NCBI GenBank assembly: GCA_028702535.1
Contig: JAQVOR010000009.1
Location: 1 to 46,011 of the forward strand
From: Bacteroidales bacterium
Lineage (GTDB): Bacteria; Bacteroidota; Bacteroidia; Bacteroidales; ML635J-15
Direction of reading: 5' to 3'
Length of the DNA: 46,011 nt
Part shown: piece by piece, positions 9,083-17,335 of the stretch
How the letters are laid out: every line of letters begins with the position of its first letter
How positions within the stretch are numbered: position 1 is the stretch's first letter
Made by a program: the position numbers and the translations under genes
Notes under the pieces: generated by a model
The model's input: the letters and a program-made list of their open reading frames with translations, nothing else
Told to the model about the DNA's origin: nothing
Databases searched by the model: none

Positions 9083-9625
9083 ATGACTGAAGAAATAATT
9101 ATTGCCGGTTTTGGTGGACAAGGTGTTCTTTCGATGGGTAAGATATTAGCTTACTCCGGACTTATGCAAGGTCAAGAAGTATCGTGGATGCCATCATACG
9201 GACCAGAAATGAGAGGCGGAACCTCTAACGTTACAACAATTATTAGTGACGAAAGAATCAGCTCTCCAATATTAAATAAATACGATACTGCTATTATCCT
9301 TAACCAACAATCAATGGATAAATTTGAATCAATGGTTAAACCAGGTGGTAATCTGTTGTATGATCCAAACGGGATAATACGCCATCCTGAACGTAAAGAC
9401 ATTAACATATACAAAGTTGAAGCAACACACATTGCTACAGAAATGGGTAACGTTAAAGTTTTTAATATGGTGGTTTTAGGTGCTTATCTTAAAATTAAAC
9501 CTATTGTTAAAATGGAAAATGTTATGAAAGGTTTAAAAAAATCTATTCCCGTACGTAATCATAAACTGCTTCCGCTTAACGAAGAAGCAATTAAAAACGG
9601 AATGAAATCATTAGTAAAAGCTTAA
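9083..9625 (+). CDS. korC: 2-oxoacid:ferredoxin oxidoreductase, gamma subunit
   Basis: 180 residues. GFGGQGVLSMG at the start and SYGPEMRGGTSN at ~40-52 are signatures of the gamma (POR_C/KorC) domain, which binds near the CoA site. Full length for the family. Last gene of the operon, 16 bases after korB; a strong hairpin terminator follows at 9647-9689. Confidence 0.9.
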   Translation: MTEEIIIAGFGGQGVLSMGKILAYSGLMQGQEVSWMPSYGPEMRGGTSNVTTIISDERISSPILNKYDTAIILNQQSMDKFESMVKPGGNLLYDPNGIIRHPERKDINIYKVEATHIATEMGNVKVFNMVVLGAYLKIKPIVKMENVMKGLKKSIPVRNHKLLPLNEEAIKNGMKSLVKA

Positions 9626-9646
9626 AATTACAATCTATTTCAAATA

Positions 9647-9689
9647 AAAAGAGGCTGTTTAAAATATTTTTTAAACTCGCCTCTTTTTT
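9647..9689 (+). terminator. Terminator of the kor operon
   Basis: Stem AAAAGAGGC (9647-9655) / GCCTCTTTT (9679-9687), with further A/T pairing (TTTAAA...TTTAAA) inside, runs into TTTT. The A-rich 5' arm means it could also stop minus-strand transcripts. Confidence 0.8.
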
Positions 9690-9790
9690 GTTTGTTCTCC
9701 TTATCATTTATTTATTTTCATAACAATAATTCAAAAAAGTTTAAAGTGCTACACTGTACTGCATCGCTTTTCATTTTCACTATCCAAATG

Positions 9791-11248
9791 TTAAAATTCA
9801 TTGCTTAAAATTTTATTTACAAAATCAACCCAGTCATACGTATTAATTGTCTCGTCAATATAATAATCAGGTTGAATGCCCTTGCCGTCAATTGTCATGT
9901 TAGGAATTCGTTTGCTCCTTGACAACCCATAACCCAATTCAAAATCATTGCATGGCGATTTTACAAAGTGCATATTCGATATATCTAATGAGCCATAAGT
10001 AGTTGTGCCAAATAATTTAACTTTTTTGCTTTGTTTGGCTGCTAAAAGAAATTGTTCAGTCGTGCTTCCGCATCCATTGTTTATTATTATTCCAACATTT
10101 TTTGGATATAAGTATATCGTATCATAAGCTATAATATCTATGATTGTAGTATCAAGGCTGACAAATTCTCCAATATGCTGATTTAATTTTTCAAAGGCTG
10201 TTTTTGCCCATTTTTTATCTTCTTCTGAGAATTCTGGGTCATTCATAAATTCTATCATACGCAGATTATTAGTTTTTGAAGATAAAAATTCAACTCCAAT
10301 AGTTCTGATTGGGTTGGTATAAATAATAGGAATTATTTTCTCAAAACAATTATCACTACCACCACCGTTAAATCTTAAATCAATGATCAGGTTTTCTTTA
10401 GAACTTATTATATTCATATTGTTTTCAATAAGACTGTCAATTATTTTTTTATTTGCGTAATCAAAAGATGGGATTCGTAATAACGTCGTATTTTCAGTAA
10501 TTTTTTCAAAATAAGCTTCGTTTTTTGTGAATATATTAAAGTACATTTCAACTAATTTGTTGGATGGGAAACAAGGAGAAACTCTTTTTAATAATACAAA
10601 ATCCATTTTTAAATAGTTGTTTCCAATCAGTTCAATGTTTTTAATATTCTGCACTGAATGATCTTGCATATAATAAACAGCATCGTATTTTCCATTTTCT
10701 TCTTTTATTTTAAATTTTACTTGAGCCTTACTCCAATAAACTCCATCTGCTTCAATTATAAAGCCTATATATTCATTTTTATTTTTTTTTACTCCAATTT
10801 TATAGGGTTCAGAAAACCAAACACCTTCTAATCCAGGTTCTTTAATTTTAGATAGATATTTATTATATTCATTTTCGTTATACGGAAATGTTTCCCAATT
10901 TTTGTATTGGTTCCTTATTTTTAGAGTATCTAATATGGCGTTTTCTTGTGTTACTGTATCACTGGCGAAATCAATCCATAAATGTCCTTTCCGAAAAAAA
11001 TACAACCAATTTTGAAGATTCTCAAGGCATTCTTGCTTACTATCTATTGTTTTTACTTTTTCTTCATAATAGTTTAAATGATTTGTGTATTCTTCAATTC
11101 CTTTTTTATCAATTACATATTGAAATCCTGCATCATTTTTTTCAAATGTCTCTTTTAACCATACAAAATTATCTGCACAACTACAGTTTTGAGCATAAGT
11201 TAAGTGTGTCGCAAAAAACATAAAGATTATTAAAAGTAGTCTTTTCAT
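9791..11248 (-). CDS. Exported S41-family (tail-specific protease-like) peptidase
   Basis: 485 residues with a clear signal peptide (MKRLLLIIFMFFATHLTYA, cut near AQN). The C-terminal half has S41 peptidase features: LIIDLRFNGGGSDN (~290-305), then VGIIINNGCGSTTEQFLLAAK, where the Ser of CGST is the likely nucleophile. The conserved E follows in the same helix, and GTTTYGSLD and GIQPDYYID come near the end. The N-terminal ~200 residues are not recognisable and contain no obvious PDZ domain. Expected in the periplasm or outer membrane as a lipid-free soluble protein. It starts 4 bases after the stop of the membrane-protein gene upstream on the same strand, so the two form an operon. Confidence 0.8.
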   Translation of the reverse strand: MKRLLLIIFMFFATHLTYAQNCSCADNFVWLKETFEKNDAGFQYVIDKKGIEEYTNHLNYYEEKVKTIDSKQECLENLQNWLYFFRKGHLWIDFASDTVTQENAILDTLKIRNQYKNWETFPYNENEYNKYLSKIKEPGLEGVWFSEPYKIGVKKNKNEYIGFIIEADGVYWSKAQVKFKIKEENGKYDAVYYMQDHSVQNIKNIELIGNNYLKMDFVLLKRVSPCFPSNKLVEMYFNIFTKNEAYFEKITENTTLLRIPSFDYANKKIIDSLIENNMNIISSKENLIIDLRFNGGGSDNCFEKIIPIIYTNPIRTIGVEFLSSKTNNLRMIEFMNDPEFSEEDKKWAKTAFEKLNQHIGEFVSLDTTIIDIIAYDTIYLYPKNVGIIINNGCGSTTEQFLLAAKQSKKVKLFGTTTYGSLDISNMHFVKSPCNDFELGYGLSRSKRIPNMTIDGKGIQPDYYIDETINTYDWVDFVNKILSNEF

Positions 11249-11252
11249 ATTT

Positions 11253-11849
11253 TTAAAACCTTAAAAGTTGATTAAAATTAATATATTGTTTGTATTTTTT
11301 ATATTCTATACTAAAAAAACGATAATAAAACCAAAGTGCACTTACACCTGTAAGGACAAATAATAAGGTAGGAATACCGTTTTTGTAAAGTTGCTTATAT
11401 GTATCGCTTAATAACAGAAGTGTTGTGGAAGTGCCAACCATAAAACCAACAGTTATAAGTGTCATGGAAACAACATACCCAATTGAAGCAAAAAACACGT
11501 TCTTATTTTTCGGTGTTTTGTAAAACAATTTACCAAAATAAGATGTATCATTAAAGTATAGATATGAAGCAAATTGATTTAAAGTAAGCCCTTTTTCTGT
11601 GGGATAGTTGGGTTTAAATTTAAACAAATAATAGTATAATAAGTAAACGCTTACCCCTACAAGAAGTGATTGAATGATGATAATACTAACCCAACCAGCT
11701 CCTAAAAACTTAACTAAAATATTTGTTTCGCCTCTAAGGTCGGGGATGTATAAATATGTTGAAATAATATCAGAAAGTCTGCTGATAATAACAAGTACAG
11801 CTAAAACTATAATTTTTTTAGTGCTGCCTTTTTTGTCTGATATTTCCAT
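11253..11849 (-). CDS. Unknown four-helix membrane protein
   Basis: 198 residues, not recognised. Hydrophobic segments near residues 12-32, 48-75, 118-145 and 158-178 predict four membrane helices, with a positively charged N-terminus (cytoplasmic) and a polar loop (~75-115) between helices 2 and 3. First gene of a two-gene operon with the S41-like peptidase, only 4 bases apart. They may act together at the envelope, but no function can be given. Confidence 0.6.
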   Translation of the reverse strand: MEISDKKGSTKKIIVLAVLVIISRLSDIISTYLYIPDLRGETNILVKFLGAGWVSIIIIQSLLVGVSVYLLYYYLFKFKPNYPTEKGLTLNQFASYLYFNDTSYFGKLFYKTPKNKNVFFASIGYVVSMTLITVGFMVGTSTTLLLLSDTYKQLYKNGIPTLLFVLTGVSALWFYYRFFSIEYKKYKQYINFNQLLRF

Positions 11850-11886
11850 AATTCAATTTTATACTATTCGGTTTTGTAGTTTTTTT

Positions 11887-11902
11887 CAATGCACCATAAC
11901 GG
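11887..11902 (-). other. ACCGTTATGGTGCATTG boundary-like motif
   Basis: Minus-strand ACCGTTATGGTGCATTG lies just upstream of the membrane-protein gene. It resembles the motif ending long-repeat copies at 36958-36972 (ACCGTTAGGTGCAAC) and 45716-45730 (ACCGTTAGGGGCAAT). In all three places the motif is GC-richer than its surroundings and abuts accessory genes. Confidence 0.35.
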
Positions 11903-11940
11903 TTTTGTATTCTGCTAATGTGCAGGCAGGAAGCTTGTTT

Positions 11941-11948
11941 CAAAGATA
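11941..11948 (-). promoter_or_regulatory. -7 box TATCTTTG upstream of the membrane-protein/S41 operon
   Basis: Minus-strand TATCTTTG is an exact TAnnTTTG match, about 90 bases before the ATG at 11849. No matching -33 TTTG was found. Confidence 0.35.
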
Positions 11949-12100
11949 AACATTTTTAACTTAAGGTGGGTTCTAAAAATTCATTTTTTTCATTTTAATT
12001 TATAAAAAACCGCAGAACCCATTAACGATTTTTTAATATCATTATAAAAATACAATAATTTTTATTAAACAACAGAAAAATATCAACTTGGCTTAAATAT

Positions 12101-14572
12101 TTAAAACTTCAACACCACTCCTATCATAAAATTTATTCCTGCTTGCGGATAATAATACGCCCAAGTTTGCTCTAATCCTTGTTCGTACCAGATACCACCA
12201 TAAGCATTATTAGAGTAATCAACATTAAGTATGTTATTTATTAAGAATTTTATTTGAATTTCGCTAAATAGATTTGTGGTAAACGTATAATCCAATTGTA
12301 AGTTATTTACCAAATACGCATCAAGCATTCTGTTTTCATTTGAAGTATTATCAAAGAATTGATCGCCAACATATTTTGAAATCCAACTAATATTAAATCC
12401 AGTTATTGGTTTAAATGATACAATACCCGATGCTATAATATTTGGTGAGTATGCAATGTCAGTTTCCCCTAAATTATAAGCTTCAAAAGTTTCGTTCCAC
12501 ATTTCGTCATAAGCAGTAGCCCACGAAGTAAAATTCTTTATTTTGTTTTGACTGAATGTACAGTTAGCGTCTATACTCAACATTTTATGAGGTTTAATTC
12601 CAGCAGAAAACTCAACACCAGCACGATAACTTTCGGGTACATTTGTCATAATATCATAGCCTACACTGGATTTTTCGCCTGTTGGTACTAACTGATTTTT
12701 ATAATCCATATAATATAAATTCATGCCAAAATTCAGATTTGATTTTTGAAAGATATATCCAAGTTCAATATCATTTAAGGTTTCATACATCGGAGTTTTG
12801 TTAGGATCACCAGTTGCATCTTTAAAATTTGTTCTTGTTGGCTCACGATTTGAAATTGCAAAGGACACATAAGCTTTCATTTTAGGATTTATAAAATAAT
12901 ATAAACCAGCTTTAGGATTAATAAAATCAAAACTATGAGTCTGTTTTAAGTCTTTTTGGTCTCCATCAGGCATTAAATCATAATCTTTTCCAGACATATC
13001 ATAATTTATATGACGATATTGAATATCTCCATAAGCGAATAAATCTTTCACAACTTGATAATTCAGTTTTGCGAAAACATTCATCGAAACTTTTGTACCT
13101 GTATTTCGATACCACTCAAAATCTTTTTCCACATCGCCAGGATTACTCATCCAAATAATATTTCCAAAATGCACTCCATCATAAATATTTCCAGCACCGC
13201 CAAGACTTACTCTTAGTTTTTCTGATTTATAATTTGCCGATAAAGTTCCACCATAAAAATTATTTCCCATCATTTTACGCTGAATAATATCACTTTCAGA
13301 AATAAGGACATCTGGAGAATTTAAAGTGTCAATCCCAATAATTACAGGAAGCCCTTGAACAATAACATTTGGAAGCCCATATTCATCAAGTATTGCATCT
13401 TCTTTGTACTGCTCATAATAACCATCTCCGCGAGTGTAATGCAAACCTGCACTAATGTCTATTTTATCATTAAACATGTAAGAATATAGCAATTGATAAT
13501 GGGTTTGAATGTAATTATCGGTTTGGTCTTTATAATATTTTCTATTTTCTTGATTATCAAAATATTCACCTGCCGGATTGTATGTTCTATCAATTTCCAG
13601 CATTTCTTCAGGACATCCCCACCACGAGATTCCTGTTCTTTGACGACCGTGAATAAAATTAGCTCTCAAAAGACTTTTCTCATTTCTCCACGAAGTTGTG
13701 AACATAACAGATTGATTTTTTGCAAAAGCGTTTTCAACATATCCATCACTATTAACATTCGACAATCTTAAATCAAAAGAAAGCCCATTATTTATTAAGC
13801 CAGTTCCAGCAGAAATACTTTGTTTAAATGTATTAAAACTTCCACCTATTAAGCTTACCTGTGCATAAGGTTTATTGTTTGGATTTCCAGTTAAGAAATT
13901 CATACTCCCACCAAAAGAAGCCGCTCCGTTTGTTGAAGTTCCAACGCCTCTTGTAATTTGGACACTACTGACCGAGCTTCCAAAATCTGGCATATTTACC
14001 CAAAATATTGTTTGAGATTCTGCATCATTTAAAGGCATACCATTGACTGTAACGTTAATACGAGTTGGATCGGTTCCACGTATTCTATAATTTGTATAGC
14101 CAATACCTGTTCCAGATTCTGATGTTGCCACAAATGAAGGCGTTAATTCCAACATATACGGTAAATCTTGGCTAAAATTTCTTTCTTCCAAAGCTGCTGC
14201 ATCAATAATGGTATTAGCTACAGGTGCAAGGTCATCAGCACGTGTTGCCGATACAATAACTTCGGAACTCATCATTTTTGAGATAGTAAGAATAATATCT
14301 CCAATGTTCTGGTTTTTTGTTTTTTTGTCAATTTCAAGTTCAAAATCCAGATATCCAACAAACGAAAAAACTAAAACAGTTGGCTTTTTAGATATTTCAA
14401 GCGAAAAACGACCATTCGCCTCAGTACTTACACCATTATTAGTGCCTTTTTCGACAACATTTGCACCTACCAGTGGCTCGTTTTGGAAATCGACGACCCT
14501 TCCAATAATTACTTGACTAAAAATTTGGGAAACAAATAAACTTAAAATTAAAATAAAAAAAATACGTTTCAT
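12101..14572 (-). CDS. TonB-dependent outer-membrane receptor, predicted thiamin importer
   Basis: 823 residues. A signal peptide (first ~19) is followed by a carboxypeptidase-regulatory-like beta-sandwich (~22-105; GRVVDFQNEPLVGANV, TEANGRFSLEI). A plug domain comes next (~110-230; RIRGTDPTRINVTVNGMPLNDAESQ, TNGAASFGGSMNF), then a 22-strand-type barrel ending in an aromatic residue (VVLKF). The family imports ligands across the outer membrane using TonB energy. Substrate: the 5' leader is a TPP riboswitch, and thiamin-regulated TonB receptors in Bacteroidota are predicted thiamin (precursor) transporters. No inner-membrane thiamin transporter is adjacent. The substrate call rests on the riboswitch alone. 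Confidence 0.88.
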   Translation of the reverse strand: MKRIFFILILSLFVSQIFSQVIIGRVVDFQNEPLVGANVVEKGTNNGVSTEANGRFSLEISKKPTVLVFSFVGYLDFELEIDKKTKNQNIGDIILTISKMMSSEVIVSATRADDLAPVANTIIDAAALEERNFSQDLPYMLELTPSFVATSESGTGIGYTNYRIRGTDPTRINVTVNGMPLNDAESQTIFWVNMPDFGSSVSSVQITRGVGTSTNGAASFGGSMNFLTGNPNNKPYAQVSLIGGSFNTFKQSISAGTGLINNGLSFDLRLSNVNSDGYVENAFAKNQSVMFTTSWRNEKSLLRANFIHGRQRTGISWWGCPEEMLEIDRTYNPAGEYFDNQENRKYYKDQTDNYIQTHYQLLYSYMFNDKIDISAGLHYTRGDGYYEQYKEDAILDEYGLPNVIVQGLPVIIGIDTLNSPDVLISESDIIQRKMMGNNFYGGTLSANYKSEKLRVSLGGAGNIYDGVHFGNIIWMSNPGDVEKDFEWYRNTGTKVSMNVFAKLNYQVVKDLFAYGDIQYRHINYDMSGKDYDLMPDGDQKDLKQTHSFDFINPKAGLYYFINPKMKAYVSFAISNREPTRTNFKDATGDPNKTPMYETLNDIELGYIFQKSNLNFGMNLYYMDYKNQLVPTGEKSSVGYDIMTNVPESYRAGVEFSAGIKPHKMLSIDANCTFSQNKIKNFTSWATAYDEMWNETFEAYNLGETDIAYSPNIIASGIVSFKPITGFNISWISKYVGDQFFDNTSNENRMLDAYLVNNLQLDYTFTTNLFSEIQIKFLINNILNVDYSNNAYGGIWYEQGLEQTWAYYYPQAGINFMIGVVLKF

Positions 14573-14635
14573 AATAATTAAATATTTAATAATTAAATTT
14601 TAATCGGGATGAAACTACACGGTATTTGATACATT

Positions 14636-14722
14636 CTTCTCCCTTCGGCGGCATTATCCGCATCAGGTTCAAAGGGTATGTTCTCAGCCGTTTTGGCACC
14701 CCCGTCTCAATTTGAGACAATG
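14636..14722 (-). promoter_or_regulatory. TPP (THI-box) riboswitch
   Basis: On the minus strand the core elements appear in order: GGGGGTGCC, GGCTGAGA, ATACCCTTTGAACCTGAT, GCGGATAATGCCGCCG and AAGGGA. These are the conserved pyrimidine- and pyrophosphate-sensing helices of the TPP aptamer. It lies 60-150 bases upstream of the TonB receptor ATG. A perfect -7 box is directly upstream, so the transcript starts almost at the aptamer. Binding of TPP is expected to switch the receptor off. No obvious terminator hairpin lies between aptamer and ATG, so control of translation is more likely. Confidence 0.95.
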
Positions 14723-14730
14723 CAAAGGTA
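14723..14730 (-). promoter_or_regulatory. -7 box TACCTTTG of the riboswitch transcript
   Basis: Minus-strand TACCTTTG is an exact TAnnTTTG match ending one base before the aptamer region. A matching -33 is not clear. Confidence 0.5.
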
Positions 14731-14820
14731 CATTATTTTTTTGTTAAATAAAATTATTTTATGATATTTGTAATACTGTGATTCAGTGATCCAGTAATTC
14801 TGTGATACTGTGATTCAAAC

Positions 14821-14857
14821 CGAGAACCGAGAACCGAGAACCGAGAACCGAGAACCG
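14821..14857. repeat. Tandem repeat (CGAGAAC)5
   Basis: Five perfect tandem copies of the 7-mer CGAGAAC, then a partial CG. Intergenic, between the riboswitch and the hydrogenase terminator. GC-rich in an AT-rich setting. Confidence 0.9.
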
Positions 14858-14864
14858 TTTTTTT

Positions 14865-14896
14865 TGTGATACTGTGATACTGTGATACTGTGATAC
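14865..14896. repeat. Tandem repeat (TGTGATAC)4
   Basis: Four perfect copies of the 8-mer TGTGATAC. Diverged copies (TGTGATTC, AGTGATCC, TGTGATAC, TGTGATTC) lie at about 14777-14816 on the other side of the CGAGAAC block. The array therefore seems to have been longer and was split by the 7-mer array. Confidence 0.9.
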
Positions 14897-14956
14897 AAAT
14901 TATGTCGAACTGAGGCTATGCCAATGTAACTACAATTTCACACATGACTTTAGCAA

Positions 14957-14988
14957 ACAAAAAAAGAGTAGCGAATTGCATTCGCCAC
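14957..14988 (-). terminator. Terminator of the hydrogenase operon
   Basis: Minus-strand stem-loop: GTGGCGAAT / ATTCGCTAC (14968-14988) with a 3-base loop and one mismatch. It is followed on the minus strand by TCTTTTTTTG. It lies 65 bases after the hydC stop. Confidence 0.8.
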
Positions 14989-15053
14989 CCTTTGAAACAA
15001 ACAAACTAACTATGAAACTATGAATTATTATAAACCAAATAATAATAATAATT

Positions 15054-15536
15054 TTATTTAAACTCTCCGAGGATAGTTTTAACGTCTTCGGGAGATACTC
15101 TACCATAGGTTTTATCGCCAATCATCAAGACTGGAGCTAATCCACATGCACCGACACAACGCAGGCAACTAAGCGAGAATTTTCCGTCTGGTGTAGTTTC
15201 GCCGACATTAATTTTCAGTTCTTTTTTTACTTCCTCTAGTACTTTTTCGGCACCTCTAACATAACATGCAGTTCCAGTACAAATAGATATTGGATGCTGT
15301 CCTTTTGGTGTCATAGTAAAGAAACTATAAAAAGTAACTACACCATAAACTTTGGCAAGGGACATATTGAGATTATCCGCAATTACTTCTTGAATTTCAG
15401 CTGGAAGATATCCAAAATGTTCCTGAGTTCTGTGTAAGACATTTATTAGTTCACCCTGATCGTTATTGAAAGTCTCGCATATCTCTTTGATATCCTGACA
15501 ATCCTGTTCTTTTAATTTTATATGAATACTTGACAT
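15054..15536 (-). CDS. hydC: NADH/ferredoxin [FeFe]-hydrogenase, NuoE-like subunit (HydC)
   Basis: 160 residues, thioredoxin-like [2Fe-2S] protein of the NuoE/HydC/HndA family. The helical N-terminus (LINVLHRTQEHFGYLP) is followed by the cluster ligands CTGTACYVRG (~95) and CLRCVGACGLAP (~132), the four-cysteine pattern of the family. Smallest subunit of the trimeric hydrogenase; it passes electrons between the NADH-binding HydB subunit and the iron-sulfur chain. Last gene of the operon, 12 bases after hydA, with no Shine-Dalgarno sequence, unlike the three genes before it. Confidence 0.92.
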   Translation of the reverse strand: MSSIHIKLKEQDCQDIKEICETFNNDQGELINVLHRTQEHFGYLPAEIQEVIADNLNMSLAKVYGVVTFYSFFTMTPKGQHPISICTGTACYVRGAEKVLEEVKKELKINVGETTPDGKFSLSCLRCVGACGLAPVLMIGDKTYGRVSPEDVKTILGEFK

Positions 15537-15547
15537 GATATTATCTT

Positions 15548-17320
15548 TTATTTTTCGATGTAAATTTTTTTCTTTTTATCAAAATACTCTGTATGCAACA
15601 AGTGATGTGCTTTTTCACTCATTGGCTGACCTAAGAATTCTTCGTAAAGTTTAACAATCTCAGGATTTTCGTGAGATTTACGAATAGCTTTACCCTCATC
15701 CTCTCTGTATATAGCAGCAGCACGAGCTTTCAAGATATTGATATCTCCATGATGTAAAGGTTGACCACCTCCACCAATACAACCACCAGGACAAGCCATT
15801 ATCTCTATTGCATGAAACTCACTTTCACCTTTTTGAATTGCCTCTAGTAATTTACGAGCATTTCCAAGTCCGTGTGCTATACCAATATTTAGTTTTAATC
15901 CGTCAAAATCGACTACCGCTGAGCGAACGCCTTCAAAACCTCTAAGTTGTTCAAATTCTACTTTTTCGAGTTTTTTCTTAGTGTAAATCTCATACGCAGT
16001 TCTACAAGCAGCTTCGATAACACCACCAGTATTTCCAAAAATTACACCTGCGCCCGTTGATTGTCCCATTAGCTTATCAAAATCTTCGTCTGGTAGATGT
16101 TTAAAATCGCCAATACTTTGTTTGATTAAGTGAGCTAATTCGCGAGTTGATATTGAATAATCCACATCGGGATTTCCATCGACAGCAAACTCTTCGCGTT
16201 GAGATTCATATTTCTTAGCTAAACAAGGCATAACCGACACAACAATCAAATCTTCACGTTTAACGCCTAATTTATCAGCCATATATGTCTTTGCAATAGC
16301 ACCAAACATTTGCTGAGGAGATTTAGCAGTTGAAGGAATATCTTTCAATTCTGGGAAATTGTGTTCAAAAAATTTAACCCAAGCCGGACAGCAAGATGTT
16401 AATAATGGTAATTTCACATCTTTATCACCAGCAAGAAATTTTGTAAGCCTGCTAAGTAATTCAGTTCCTTCTTCCATAATTGTAAGGTCGGCAGCGAAAT
16501 CTGTATCAAAAACTCTATCAAATCCTAATCGACGCAGAGCGGCAACCATTTTACCTGTAACAATTGTGCCAGGTTTTAAACCAAACTCTTCGCCTAAAGC
16601 AACACGAACCGCAGGAGCTGTTTGCACAATCACAGTTTTATTTGGATCGGCCAGAGCTCTAATAACTTTATTTGTATGATCCTGCTCGGTAAGAGCACCT
16701 GTAGGACAAACTGCAACACATTGTCCGCAGAAAGTACAAGGAGACTGAATAAGATCTTGCTCAAAAGCAGGAGCAACAACAGCGGTAAAACCTCGATTTA
16801 TTCCACTCAACACACCACAAGTCTGAACCTCGTTACACATAGTTTCGCAACGACGACACATAATACATTTATCCATATCACGAATGATAGCTGGCGAAGA
16901 ATCTGATTTATAACTTGATTGCTCACCTTGATAATGTATTTCGCGTACCCCTAATGTTTGGGCCAGAGTTTGCAAATCACAATTTCCATTTTTCGCACAA
17001 GTTAAGCACTCAAATGGGTGATCAGACAATATTAACTCCATAACAGTTTTGCGAGCGTTTAAAACACGCATTGTATGAGTTTTAATGTCCATGCCCTCCA
17101 TAACTTTGGTTACGCATGAGGGTGCAAGGTTTCTACGTCCAGCAACCTCTACAACACATATACGACATCCACCAGGGTTATGTGTAATACCCAAGTCTTT
17201 AAGATTCATATAACATAATGTAGGAATCTCTATGTCAATTTTTTTAGCAGCTTGAAGAATTGTTATTCCTTCCTCAACCTGTAATTCTTGTCCGTTTATC
17301 TTAATATTTATAAGAGTCAT
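15548..17320 (-). CDS. hydA: [FeFe]-hydrogenase catalytic subunit (HydA), NADH/ferredoxin type
   Basis: 590 residues. From the N-terminus: a [2Fe-2S] plant-ferredoxin-type domain (Cys at ~36, 52, 55, 69), a His-ligated [4Fe-4S] (HPFECLTC then C, ~101-114), and two [4Fe-4S] (CIMCRRCETMC ~153, CTFCGQCVAVCP ~196). The H-cluster domain has all three signatures: TSCCPAW (~308), MPCLAKKYE (~364) and EIMACPGGCIGGGGQP (~505). The residue set is complete and should be active. It makes or oxidises H2 in the cytoplasm. With HydB and HydC beside it, it fits the trimeric electron-bifurcating group A3 type, coupling NADH and ferredoxin. AGGAG precedes the ATG. Maturases (HydE/F/G) are not in this window. 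Confidence 0.94.
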   Translation of the reverse strand: MTLINIKINGQELQVEEGITILQAAKKIDIEIPTLCYMNLKDLGITHNPGGCRICVVEVAGRRNLAPSCVTKVMEGMDIKTHTMRVLNARKTVMELILSDHPFECLTCAKNGNCDLQTLAQTLGVREIHYQGEQSSYKSDSSPAIIRDMDKCIMCRRCETMCNEVQTCGVLSGINRGFTAVVAPAFEQDLIQSPCTFCGQCVAVCPTGALTEQDHTNKVIRALADPNKTVIVQTAPAVRVALGEEFGLKPGTIVTGKMVAALRRLGFDRVFDTDFAADLTIMEEGTELLSRLTKFLAGDKDVKLPLLTSCCPAWVKFFEHNFPELKDIPSTAKSPQQMFGAIAKTYMADKLGVKREDLIVVSVMPCLAKKYESQREEFAVDGNPDVDYSISTRELAHLIKQSIGDFKHLPDEDFDKLMGQSTGAGVIFGNTGGVIEAACRTAYEIYTKKKLEKVEFEQLRGFEGVRSAVVDFDGLKLNIGIAHGLGNARKLLEAIQKGESEFHAIEIMACPGGCIGGGGQPLHHGDINILKARAAAIYREDEGKAIRKSHENPEIVKLYEEFLGQPMSEKAHHLLHTEYFDKKKKIYIEK

Positions 17321-17335
17321 TTTGTAAGTCTCCTG

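Noticed and set aside
14821-14896. CRISPR array
   Set aside because: Units are 7-8 bases with no spacers and no cas genes nearby.
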